The notes: generated by a model from the letters alone, not told the origin. A DNA stretch of 6,248 bases from Bryobacteraceae bacterium (GCA_025350445.1 JANXXV010000805.1:1-6248); one strand, 5' to 3'. Counted from the stretch's first letter, positions 1-6,154 are shown. A program made the numbers and translations.

Positions 1-370
1 GGGACAAGTGGCGATCGGCGCGATTTCGGAAGCGGACCGGCATAACATTCGCGGCGAGCACATTTCGGTGGATACGATTCCGCTGGTGGGCGAGCAAGCG
101 CTGGCCGATGCGGTGAGGGCTGTGCCGAATCTGCCGCGCGCGCGGGCACTGGTTCTGGCGGGTTCGCTGATGGGTGGCGACATTGACGAAGCGGTGCTGG
201 AAGTACGCGCGCAAGGATTGCTGGTGATCAGCCTGAACATGGCGGGCAGCGTCCCGGATGCGGCCGACCTGGTGGTGACGGACCCGGTGCAGGCGGGCGT
301 GATGGCGGTGATGGCCGTAGCGGACACGGCGAAATTTAACGTCCAGAGATTGACCCGGCGCATCTTCTAA
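1..370 (+). CDS. C-terminal fragment of an unrecognised alpha/beta protein (5' end outside window)
   Basis: The frame is open from the first complete codon (position 2) to the TAA at 368-370, giving 122 visible residues. The GTG at 8 is only the first possible start inside the window and is probably internal, because the frame continues leftward off the edge. The text looks like real protein: alternating hydrophobic strands and helices such as [33 protein letters not shown] and [19 protein letters not shown], which suggests a Rossmann-like alpha/beta C-terminal domain. I do not recognise the family and assign no function. The next gene begins 8 bases downstream on the same strand, so the two are probably co-transcribed. 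I am confident it is coding and not confident of its identity. Confidence 0.8.
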   Translation, partial: GQVAIGAISEADRHNIRGEHISVDTIPLVGEQALADAVRAVPNLPRARALVLAGSLMGGDIDEAVLEVRAQGLLVISLNMAGSVPDAADLVVTDPVQAGVMAVMAVADTAKFNVQRLTRRIF

Positions 371-378
371 AGTCAAAC

Positions 379-1047
379 ATGACTGTGTCAATTGTCATCC
401 CGGTGCTGAATGAAGAACGAAGTCTCGGGGTAACGCTCAACGCGGTTCCGGCAGGGGTCGAAATCATTGTCGTAGACGGGGATAGTACGGATGGCACGGT
501 GCGTGTGGCCGAAAGCCGCGGGGTTCGCGTCATCCGTAGTGCGCGCGGGCGCGGGGCGCAGATGGACGCCGGCGCCCGGGCATCGGACGGCGGGGCCATC
601 TGGTTCCTACATGCCGATTCGGTTCCCTGCGGCGACGCATTGGATCGGATTCGGGAAGCGCTCAGCGATCCAGGTGTCGCGGCGGGAAACTTTGCGCTGC
701 GTTTCGACGGCGCCAGCTTCGGGGCGCGATTTCTGAACCGCCTATATCCGATGCTGTCGGGGATTGGCCTGCGGTACGGCGACTCCGGGATTTTTGTGCG
801 GCGGGCGGCGTATGAACGAGCCGGTGGATTCGCCGCCTATCCGATTTTCGAAGACTTGGACCTATTGCGGCGGTTAAAGCCGGAAGGGCGGTTTGTTACG
901 CTTCCCGGGCCACTGCGCACCTCGTCACGGCGCTTGGAGGGCCGGAATTTCGCTCTGGTTTTCGGAACCTGGGTTATCATGCAGATCTTCTACTGGGCGG
1001 GGATAAATCCATGGCGGTTGGGGCGGCTGTACAAGCCCATCCGCTAG
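379..1047 (+). CDS. Family 2 glycosyltransferase, TIGR04283-like (rSAM/selenodomain-associated type)
   Basis: A complete GT-A fold glycosyltransferase of 222 residues, the usual size for this short subfamily. It would transfer a sugar from a nucleotide-sugar donor; the acceptor cannot be read from sequence. Visible motifs are the opening strand VSIVIPVLNEE (3-13), the nucleotide-binding VDGDSTDGT (32-40), a basic glycine loop RGRGAQMDAGA (56-66), HADS (78-81) at the DxD-like metal site, GDSGIFVRR (134-142), and FEDLDLLRRL (157-166) with the acidic ED pair usual near the catalytic base. A hydrophobic stretch at 191-209 may touch the membrane. Members of this group are often called transferase 2, rSAM/selenodomain-associated, and some are linked to arsenosugar biosynthesis; no radical SAM gene lies in this window, so that role is unproven. 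The ATG at 379 follows the upstream stop by 8 bases with no strong Shine-Dalgarno, which suggests translational coupling. Its TAG stop shares CTAG with the opposing gene. Confidence 0.9.
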   Translation: MTVSIVIPVLNEERSLGVTLNAVPAGVEIIVVDGDSTDGTVRVAESRGVRVIRSARGRGAQMDAGARASDGGAIWFLHADSVPCGDALDRIREALSDPGVAAGNFALRFDGASFGARFLNRLYPMLSGIGLRYGDSGIFVRRAAYERAGGFAAYPIFEDLDLLRRLKPEGRFVTLPGPLRTSSRRLEGRNFALVFGTWVIMQIFYWAGINPWRLGRLYKPIR

Positions 1048-1652
1048 TCGACCCTGAGACCGAACTCTCTGAGTAGATCGGTTTTCAGCGAGTTTCCGTA
1101 AAGGCGAATCCAATATTGGCCGGCCGGGAGCCGCTCTCCGATAGCAATATTTAGCCTTGAGGAGATGGGTTCGTTCGTGTAATTCCGGAGGATTCCGCCG
1201 CTGCTGTCAACCAGTTCAATTGTATAAAGGGGCGACACGGGTAGCTCAGTGACGTCCAATTGCAGATCGATTGGCGTATTCGCCTTGGCATGCGGAACGG
1301 TGGATTCCGAGCCGCGGACGGTGCTCAAGGTTAAATGTTGCGGCGTAGAGGGGGCGAATGGCAAAAAGCTGAAGAGCACCACAGCAGCGGCTACGGCCGA
1401 AACGCCCGCCCAGGCCGAGCGGGGGTGGAAGGTGAAGACAGAGAGAAATCGATCCCAAGCCGTCGGCGGGTCATCCTTTGACAACTTGGCGGCTTCACGG
1501 ACCGCGTTAATGAAATTGTCCATTTTTTCGACGTGTTCCTGGCATCTGGCACACAGCAGGAGATGCTCTTCCACCGAAGCAAATTCCGATTCAGCCAACT
1601 TGCTCATTGAGTAACTTTCGATCTTTTCTTCCGATAAGTGGGAACTATCCAT
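1044..1652 (-). CDS. Membrane anti-sigma factor with zinc-finger (zf-HC2) domain
   Basis: A 202-residue protein, the third gene of the operon. Residues 5-45 match the N-terminal zinc-binding anti-sigma (ZAS/zf-HC2) domain, with the signature H30-x3-C34-x2-C37 (HLLLCARC) after a short helix; such domains hold ECF sigma factors in the cytoplasm. A hydrophobic segment at about 81-100 (WAGVSAVAAAVVLFSFLPFA) is the only clear membrane span. Residues 105-202 would then lie outside the membrane and look like a beta-sandwich, with strands such as LYTIELVD and GQYWIRLYG; I cannot name that domain. The gene directly follows its probable partner sigma gene with a 55-base gap and has a good GGAGAG ribosome binding site. 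Its TAG stop overlaps the stop of the converging glycosyltransferase. The anti-sigma role comes from the motif, topology and neighbour; binding is inferred. Confidence 0.85.
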   Translation of the reverse strand: MDSSHLSEEKIESYSMSKLAESEFASVEEHLLLCARCQEHVEKMDNFINAVREAAKLSKDDPPTAWDRFLSVFTFHPRSAWAGVSAVAAAVVLFSFLPFAPSTPQHLTLSTVRGSESTVPHAKANTPIDLQLDVTELPVSPLYTIELVDSSGGILRNYTNEPISSRLNIAIGERLPAGQYWIRLYGNSLKTDLLREFGLRVD

Positions 1653-1655
1653 AGT

Positions 1656-1661
1656 CTCTCC
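1656..1661 (-). promoter_or_regulatory. Ribosome binding site of the anti-sigma gene
   Basis: GGAGAG on the minus strand, with the GGAG core 5 bases before the ATG at 1652. It supports that start, which in turn keeps the complete zinc-finger domain. Confidence 0.65.
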
Positions 1662-1707
1662 AGGACCCGAGCGGCTCTAGTACCAGTGCCGCCAGCTCTC
1701 AGTAACT

Positions 1708-2421
1708 TTAGTGGGACGCGCTAACCATTGTTCTCAAGAAATTTGAGCTAATCGCCTTTTTTTGTAATTTTCTTTTGCCCAGCTCGCCAAAGCGCGCCTT
1801 TGCACGAGACTTCAGGAGACGGAACTGCGTTTCACTGAGGTTCATATCGGCACAGATCTGCTCTTGGGTTTGTTCGTGCAAATAGAATCGAGTCAAGATG
1901 TCGCGATCGCGGGTGGACATGCTACGCAGCACCTGGATCATTAGGGCCTCGTTCTGCCGGCCGATGGCTTTTTCCTCCGGATTGCGCTTGGCGTCGGCCA
2001 CCACCACTCCCGATTCCATGTCCGTCTGCTCACGCCGTGTCTGCACCGCCTCATCTATATAAGAGGCTACCTGGCGGCGTACTACGGTGCGGACAAAGCC
2101 CATCAGGCGATCCGGTTCCCGAAGATCTCCGCGGCGGATGGCCTGGACCACAATCAAGAAGGTATCGTGCACCTTGTCGTCCAATTCCTGTGGCCCCAAC
2201 TGCCGGCAGAGATAAAAACGTATCCCTTTTGAGAACAGACGGTATAACTCCGTCATGCCATCTTCGCCGCCAATTCTGATTCTTTCTACCAATGAAACCC
2301 AATCCGTGGACGAAGTCGCGTCACCAGGTTCGGATTCAGACCCGGAACTTAGAGGTTCAGGTGGAGGCGCACTATTCATCCCGCCTGTATCTTGCGCCAT
2401 ATCCGGATCAACAGTCAACAT
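1708..2421 (-). CDS. ECF-type RNA polymerase sigma factor
   Basis: A 237-residue sigma-70 family protein with only regions 2 and 4, as in ECF sigma factors. Residues 1-40 are a Ser/Pro/acidic extension, probably disordered. Region 2 spans about 44-125, with the core-binding helix DDKVHDTFLIVVQAI (81-95) and the -10-reading part RLMGFVRTVVRRQVASYID (105-123). Region 4 spans about 160-212, with STRDRDILTRFYLHEQT followed by the helix-turn-helix TQEQICADMNLSETQFRLLK (185-204) that would read the -35 element. A basic tail ends the protein. The ATG at 2421 is fixed by a TGA just before it in the same frame and by a GGAAAGGA ribosome binding site inside the last codons of the CHAT gene. It is the second gene of the operon and lies just before its likely anti-sigma factor, which suggests negative post-translational control. 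Near the 3' end is an A-rich patch with a dnaX-type slippery heptamer. The exact ECF group is not assigned. Confidence 0.9.
   Translation of the reverse strand: MLTVDPDMAQDTGGMNSAPPPEPLSSGSESEPGDATSSTDWVSLVERIRIGGEDGMTELYRLFSKGIRFYLCRQLGPQELDDKVHDTFLIVVQAIRRGDLREPDRLMGFVRTVVRRQVASYIDEAVQTRREQTDMESGVVVADAKRNPEEKAIGRQNEALMIQVLRSMSTRDRDILTRFYLHEQTQEQICADMNLSETQFRLLKSRAKARFGELGKRKLQKKAISSNFLRTMVSASH
1733..1763 (-). other. Candidate -1 frameshift site near the end of the sigma gene
   Basis: On the minus strand a run of seven A then G (1763-1756) gives the heptamer A AAA AAG in the correct phase (codons CAA AAA AAG). Eight bases later is a small stem CTCAA/TTGAG with a 5-base loop (1747-1733). A -1 shift would read KK-G-D then TAG at 1750-1748, replacing the last 14 residues of the sigma factor. 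The layout matches the E. coli dnaX site, but the stem is weak (2 GC pairs) and I see no upstream Shine-Dalgarno stimulator. Transcriptional slippage on A7 is an alternative, and chance in a lysine-rich tail is possible. Confidence 0.25.
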
Positions 2422-2424
2422 TCA

Positions 2425-4920
2425 TCAGTCCTTTCCAACTACGAAGAAGGCAGCCCAGAACTTCGGCTCGGCACGCCAGCCGCCCAACCGGAGCATTCCA
2501 ACCTGTGCAGTTTGCAAAGCATCGGCGGCGGATGCGGAAGACAGTCCGAGCGTTGTCGGGCGGAGGGACTGGTAGAACGTTTGAAACAGCGGGCCGCTGT
2601 CGTCCGGCGTGGGCCACTGGCTGGCAATCGCGGTACGGGCGCCCGCCAGCAACCACGCTCGGGTGAGGCCGAACAGACCAGCGCCGGGGAGTGCTTTCCC
2701 CGTTCCGGAGCTGCAACCGCTGAGCACTACTAAACCTAACGGATAACGCCAGTTGGAGATTTCGCTGATGGTGAGAAAGTCGGGTTGGCCCGAGGCGTCG
2801 AGCCCGATGGCGATCAGCGCTTCTTCCGGTTGATTGAGCGGCTGGACGATGTGAGTGGCAAAGTGCGCCACGGCTGGACCGGCCTGCAGATTCCGCGCGA
2901 TTTGGGTTCGTTGGCACAATTTCCCTTGGAGCAGGATAGGCGGCTGGACATCGGCTTGCCGACGCGCGCGGCTCTGTTTCCAAGTGGCGGCGGAAACCTG
3001 CACTTCGAGGCCGCTGCCTGCGAGGCGGGTGAATTCGGGGGCGGTTGAAGTTGGGTTTGTTTGTGCAAAATGGAACAGGGATCGCCAGGAGAAGGATTTC
3101 CCCGAGGCCGACTGCCGGCGCGAATCCGCGGCGTTGTATATTGGATCGCCTACCCCCAGAAAAGGCCCGGCGGGTGAGCTTCGCTGTGGCAGCCGCAACA
3201 TTTCCGCCGATGGGAGCACGCGGAGCGAGTTGCGTTCGATCAGGTAGGCCGCGGGTCCCGATCCGACAGAGGTAACCAGAGCCGGCGCGGGCATTGCGAA
3301 CAGCGTGTCGTCCAGGATGAGCAGCCAATGCTTCTTGCTGATTACATGCCGCTTGACGGCACCGAAGAGAGTGGTGTAGAGTTCCTGACCCTGGGCCTTG
3401 GCGCCGGGTGCGCCGGTGCGCACGGCCTCCTGAAAGCCGCGAACCAAACTCGAGATCCGCGCACGCCGCGGCAGGGTGTAGACCTCGAATCCTTGTTGCG
3501 TAAATACCCAAGCGTATGATTCCGATTCTCCTAGGTGAAAACTGATAAGGGCTTCTTCTTCAGTGATAAGGCCCTGAATAGGTGTTAGTGATTTAACTGA
3601 CCCAGAGTTCTCATTTATCCTATGAGAATAAGTACTGGACAACACGGCGGCGGGTACTTCCAACTGGGATTCGATCTGGGCTACCTGGAGGCGGAGGCGC
3701 TGGAGGGCGGCCAGTTGTGGTGCTGAATTATTACGGAACAGAACGATTTCGGCCCGGCGCAACTCTTCCAGAGTTTGCCAATATTCAGGGGGAAGCTTTT
3801 TCCTGGCTTTGAGCCTATCCCGGAAGCTGACGGCACGATTCTCTTCCGCGGCCAGAAACATCTTGTACGCCAACGCGGGAGAGTTGTTTTGAGCGTGGAG
3901 TTTCATGCCGGTTTCGATGTAATCGGCATAGAGGTCCTGTAGAGTGACTTCAGCGCCGGTTCGAGAGGCATCCGTAGACACGACTTCGAGCCGCCATTCG
4001 TTTGCCAGGGCTATTGCGGTTTCAAACTCGGCAAGCGCTGCCTTAAGGTCTCCGCCGGCCGCTCGGGCGCGGCCGAGATACTCATAGAAGACCATGACCG
4101 GGAAACCAATTGGTTGACGCCGGGCGACTGCGATACCTCTCTCCAGGAATCGAATCGCGGATTGCCAGTCTCCCTGAGCCAAGCGAAGCCTTCCCAATTC
4201 CAGATAGGAATTTGCCGGACCGCCTGCCTTGGCGATCCTCCGTAGGTAGAAAGCACGCGTGTAGGCGTGATCGGCTGCCGCGAGTTCCCGGCGCACCAGG
4301 TGATGATGGCCGAGCCCACTCCATGCCTCGACGCTGGATGTGGAATCTGCAAGATCGTCCGCGGCGGCGATGGCGGCGGCGAAGTAGCGCTCAGCCTCAG
4401 CGGCATATCCTTGCTTACTTTTTGCATTCGCCAGATTGATCAGCACGTGCGGAAGGTTGTTTTCGAGCTCGCCCCAGGGCATGGAGGCGAGAGCCTCCTG
4501 CATGGACTGAGAAGCGGAAGCCAGGTCGCCCATGCGGCTGTAGGCGGTATAGAGGCCGATGGAAACCAATGCGACGGTTCCCCAGTCCGCGGAGGTGGCC
4601 GCGAGCTTGCGGGCCTCCAAATACTCGGCGACCGCCGACTGGTATTCGGTGGTTAGTAAGTGGCAATTGCCGAGACCATGAAGAAATCTGGCTTTTGCGC
4701 GAAGTTGATGGCGCGCGGTTGAAAGGGTCAGCCCTTTGCGGTAAACAGCGGCAGCGTGGACGAAGTCCCGGGCGGCAAATAGCTTGTTCGCCGAGAGGAT
4801 GAGCTCACGAAATTCTGGTGGAGTTACCGGGGGCGCGGAAGTTTTGGGCGGAGATTTACGGATGGTTCCGACGGTTGAAACAGATAAAGCAAGCAATACA
4901 ACCAATGAGAAAACGCGCAT
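2425..4920 (-). CDS. TPR-CHAT protein: probable exported caspase-like cysteine peptidase
   Basis: An 831-residue protein, first gene of the operon. Residues 1-19 (MRVF then a hydrophobic run to about 18) look like a weak signal peptide or anchor without a lipobox. Residues 40-310 contain about seven TPR-like helical pairs, for example 79-107, 117-146, 158-190, 197-229, 237-268 and 276-309, which should bind partner proteins. A helical linker (about 350-430) leads to the CHAT domain (about 455-830). Its expected catalytic pair is present: H690 in HFATH (codon 2853-2851) and C736 in VVLSGCSSGTG (codon 2715-2713). The later hallmarks GLFGLTRAWLLAGARTAIAS, WPTPDDSG, FYQSL, AQ and the closing WAAFFVVG are also kept. 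CHAT peptidases belong to the caspase/separase clan and cut specific protein targets; here the adjacent anti-sigma factor is an attractive but untested substrate. The usual LSACETG reads LSGCSSG. The ATG at 4920 has GGAGAA nine bases upstream. The gene ends TGATGA, 3 bases before the sigma start. Confidence 0.92.
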   Translation of the reverse strand: MRVFSLVVLLALSVSTVGTIRKSPPKTSAPPVTPPEFRELILSANKLFAARDFVHAAAVYRKGLTLSTARHQLRAKARFLHGLGNCHLLTTEYQSAVAEYLEARKLAATSADWGTVALVSIGLYTAYSRMGDLASASQSMQEALASMPWGELENNLPHVLINLANAKSKQGYAAEAERYFAAAIAAADDLADSTSSVEAWSGLGHHHLVRRELAAADHAYTRAFYLRRIAKAGGPANSYLELGRLRLAQGDWQSAIRFLERGIAVARRQPIGFPVMVFYEYLGRARAAGGDLKAALAEFETAIALANEWRLEVVSTDASRTGAEVTLQDLYADYIETGMKLHAQNNSPALAYKMFLAAEENRAVSFRDRLKARKKLPPEYWQTLEELRRAEIVLFRNNSAPQLAALQRLRLQVAQIESQLEVPAAVLSSTYSHRINENSGSVKSLTPIQGLITEEEALISFHLGESESYAWVFTQQGFEVYTLPRRARISSLVRGFQEAVRTGAPGAKAQGQELYTTLFGAVKRHVISKKHWLLILDDTLFAMPAPALVTSVGSGPAAYLIERNSLRVLPSAEMLRLPQRSSPAGPFLGVGDPIYNAADSRRQSASGKSFSWRSLFHFAQTNPTSTAPEFTRLAGSGLEVQVSAATWKQSRARRQADVQPPILLQGKLCQRTQIARNLQAGPAVAHFATHIVQPLNQPEEALIAIGLDASGQPDFLTISEISNWRYPLGLVVLSGCSSGTGKALPGAGLFGLTRAWLLAGARTAIASQWPTPDDSGPLFQTFYQSLRPTTLGLSSASAADALQTAQVGMLRLGGWRAEPKFWAAFFVVGKD
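2429..2436 (-). promoter_or_regulatory. Ribosome binding site of the sigma gene, inside the CHAT coding end
   Basis: GGAAAGGA on the minus strand forms part of the final Gly-Lys-Asp codons of the CHAT protein, 7 bases before the sigma ATG at 2421. Ribosomes ending at the tandem TGA stops would sit on this site, so re-initiation (translational coupling) is likely. Confidence 0.6.
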
Positions 4921-4927
4921 GACCCGA

Positions 4928-4949
4928 TTCTCCGGACATGATGGCCGGA
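4928..4949 (-). promoter_or_regulatory. CHAT ribosome binding site with possible covering hairpin
   Basis: The minus-strand Shine-Dalgarno GGAGAA (4933-4928) lies 9 bases before the CHAT ATG. Its first three bases belong to CCGGA (4935-4931), which can pair with TCCGG (4949-4945) across a 9-base loop. The 5-bp stem could partly hide the site in the mRNA and lower translation of the whole coupled operon. The binding site is well supported; the regulatory stem is only a structural possibility. Confidence 0.45.
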
Positions 4950-4960
4950 TACCTCTGGAG

Positions 4961-4995
4961 TTCCTAAAAGTATCCCGAAGGAATACTTCTAGGAA
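4961..4995 (-). repeat. Inverted repeat: 15-bp leader hairpin with UUCG tetraloop
   Basis: Read on the operon strand, 13-base arms (4995-4983 and 4973-4961) pair fully in RNA with a single G-U wobble. After one bulged U, two C-G pairs close a UUCG loop, the very stable cUUCGg type. On the plus strand the wobble position would be an A-C mismatch, so the structure fits operon-sense RNA better. It ends 40 bases before the CHAT ATG. No U-run follows, so it is not a standard terminator. It may be a leader RNA element, an mRNA stabiliser or, as DNA, a protein-binding dyad. Confidence 0.6.
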
Positions 4996-5863
4996 GCATA
5001 CCAGATGAGCCTCACGATGGAGATTCTCCTAATTTGTGGATGGGATTGAATGCGCCTGTGTAACGCATGGTGGTCTTTACGACCAGATTAGAGCCACAGT
5101 AAGAAAGTGGGAATCGGCAGCGGTGGATATGGCATTTCGTCCATGTTAGCAATGCTCCTTTCGCCGAGTAATTTGAGTTAAAGCGTCTCGGCTGATTCGA
5201 GATTAGGTGGGGGGAGGGTAAGCCGGGAAAAACTTTCCCGCTAAACGACTGAAAACGTTATGTCGATTTTTGAAAAGACTTGTGAACGTAAAAGTTTGCA
5301 CCGTCAGGGCGGCGGGTAAGTGCCGATGGAGCGGAATCGCGATGCTGAAAAAGCACTCGATTTCCAGGCTTTTGGCGCGGTGAACTGTCGTATCGAAGTC
5401 GTCGCCTGCTTTCGCCGGGGCAAGGGGATTTTGCGCGCTTGCCGCGCGCCTTGCGGTTAGGCGAGGCTGTGGTATGACTGCCGTGGTTAAGGCTGAAGGA
5501 ATTCAAGCGGAAGCAGCGTTCCTTTATCTGGTAGGCGGTAGCTTCTAGCATCACGACAGGGTGAATTGCAGGTCTTGGGCCATGATTGCGGCGTGGCGCG
5601 GCGGCGCAACTTCGGAGTTTATTTTTGTTTTGAATACAGCTAGTTGGAGGGTACCGGGAGCTACTTTGCGGCTGTCCCGGTCATTTCCGCCGCCGTTCCA
5701 AAATGAATCACCAGTTCCGTTCCAATACCAGGGCGGCACTTGACTGTTTCATTCCGACTTCTGCAATTCGCGGCTAGTTCCGGGCGAAAGGGATAAATGG
5801 CTGATGTTGTCCTTCGGAGGAGATGCGGTACTTCGGCAGGGACGGAGGAGGCCGGAAGCGAGG
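4996..5863. other. Gene-free intergenic region, probably containing the operon promoter
   Basis: About 870 bases with no reading frame that resembles a protein. It holds a possible minus-strand micro-ORF (5144-5088), a 5-bp hairpin TGGTC/GACCA (5071-5085) starting just after the micro-ORF stop, a GGAGA/TCTCC dyad (5019-5029), a 7-bp hairpin CGGGAAA/TTTCCCG with a 3-base loop (5224-5240), and a GCGCGC/GCGCGC hairpin (5433-5449) nested in a weak outer GCAAG/CTTGC pair (5420-5454). None has a terminator-like U-run. I could not pick out a convincing -35/-10 promoter. I see no IS ends, tRNA or known riboswitch here. Confidence 0.5.
5088..5144 (-). other. Possible proline-rich 18-codon leader micro-ORF
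   Basis: ATG at 5144 is preceded by GAAAGGAG, with a 10-base gap from AAGGAG (5160-5155). It reads MDEMPYPPLPIPTFLLWL and stops at TAA (5090-5088). Five of the 18 residues are prolines, a composition that can slow ribosomes. It lies about 170 bases upstream of the CHAT start on the same strand. A short ORF with a good ribosome binding site can occur by chance, so this is tentative. Confidence 0.2.
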
Positions 5864-5932
5864 GTTTGCTCCGAAAACTGCTCCCCGATTTTGGGCGGCC
5901 CGGCCCGCGCGTGGCATGGCCCGGGATTTGCA

Positions 5933-5974
5933 GCGGCGGAACGAGGGCGTTCCGCCGCAGACCGGGAGGTCTGC
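5933..5974. repeat. Paired GC-rich hairpins in repeat copy 1
   Basis: First hairpin 5933-5958: 11-bp stem GCGGCGGAACG/CGTTCCGCCGC with loop AGGG. Second hairpin 5957-5974: 7-bp stem GCAGACC/GGTCTGC with loop GGGA. They share two bases, so both cannot form at full length at once. No U-run follows. Confidence 0.7.
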
Positions 5975-6117
5975 CCCACCCTGGTGGATCTTGAGGACAA
6001 TTCACTTTTCGTGACTCGCGGGCGGCCTGCCTCGCGGCCCATGCGCGTTTGCTCCAAAACTGCTCCCCGATTTTGGGCTGCCCGGCCCGCGCGTGGCCTG
6101 GCCTGGGATTTGCAGCG

Positions 6118-6154
6118 GCGGAACGAGGGCGTTCCGCGCAGACCGGGGGTCTGC
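6118..6154. repeat. Paired GC-rich hairpins in repeat copy 2
   Basis: The same pair as in copy 1, altered by single-base deletions. First stem GCGGAACG/CGTTCCGC is 8 bp with loop AGGG (6118-6137). Second stem GCAGACC/GGTCTGC is 7 bp with loop GGG (6138-6154). Both stems survive despite the deletions, which suggests that pairing is maintained. Confidence 0.7.

Noticed and set aside
1056..1086. Hairpin GAGACCGA/TCGGTTTT just after the glycosyltransferase stop, as a terminator
   Set aside because: Eight pairs include two G-U wobbles, the loop is long, and the T-run is part of the stem and ends in C, so it would be weak at best. It also lies inside the anti-sigma coding sequence.
2408..3511. A long 367-codon open frame on the minus strand overlapping the CHAT gene
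   Set aside because: It is an out-of-phase reading of the CHAT gene; the product is Arg/Ala/Pro/Ser-rich with no motif, while the CHAT frame carries all catalytic motifs.
4934..4965. GGAACT on the minus strand (4963-4958) as an ECF-type -35 element
   Set aside because: A GTC-like -10 follows only at loose spacing and would put the transcript start almost at the ribosome binding site. One short match is too little evidence for autoregulation.
4996..5001. TATGCT on the minus strand as a -10 box
   Set aside because: No acceptable -35 at 16-18 bases upstream.
5224..5240. CGGGAAA/TTTCCCG hairpin as a transcription terminator
   Set aside because: The stem is perfect but neither strand has a following U-run.
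5258..5739. Minus-strand frames of 98 and 62 codons and a plus-strand frame of 60 codons
   Set aside because: No good ribosome binding site, no recognisable domain, and composition like translated non-coding DNA.
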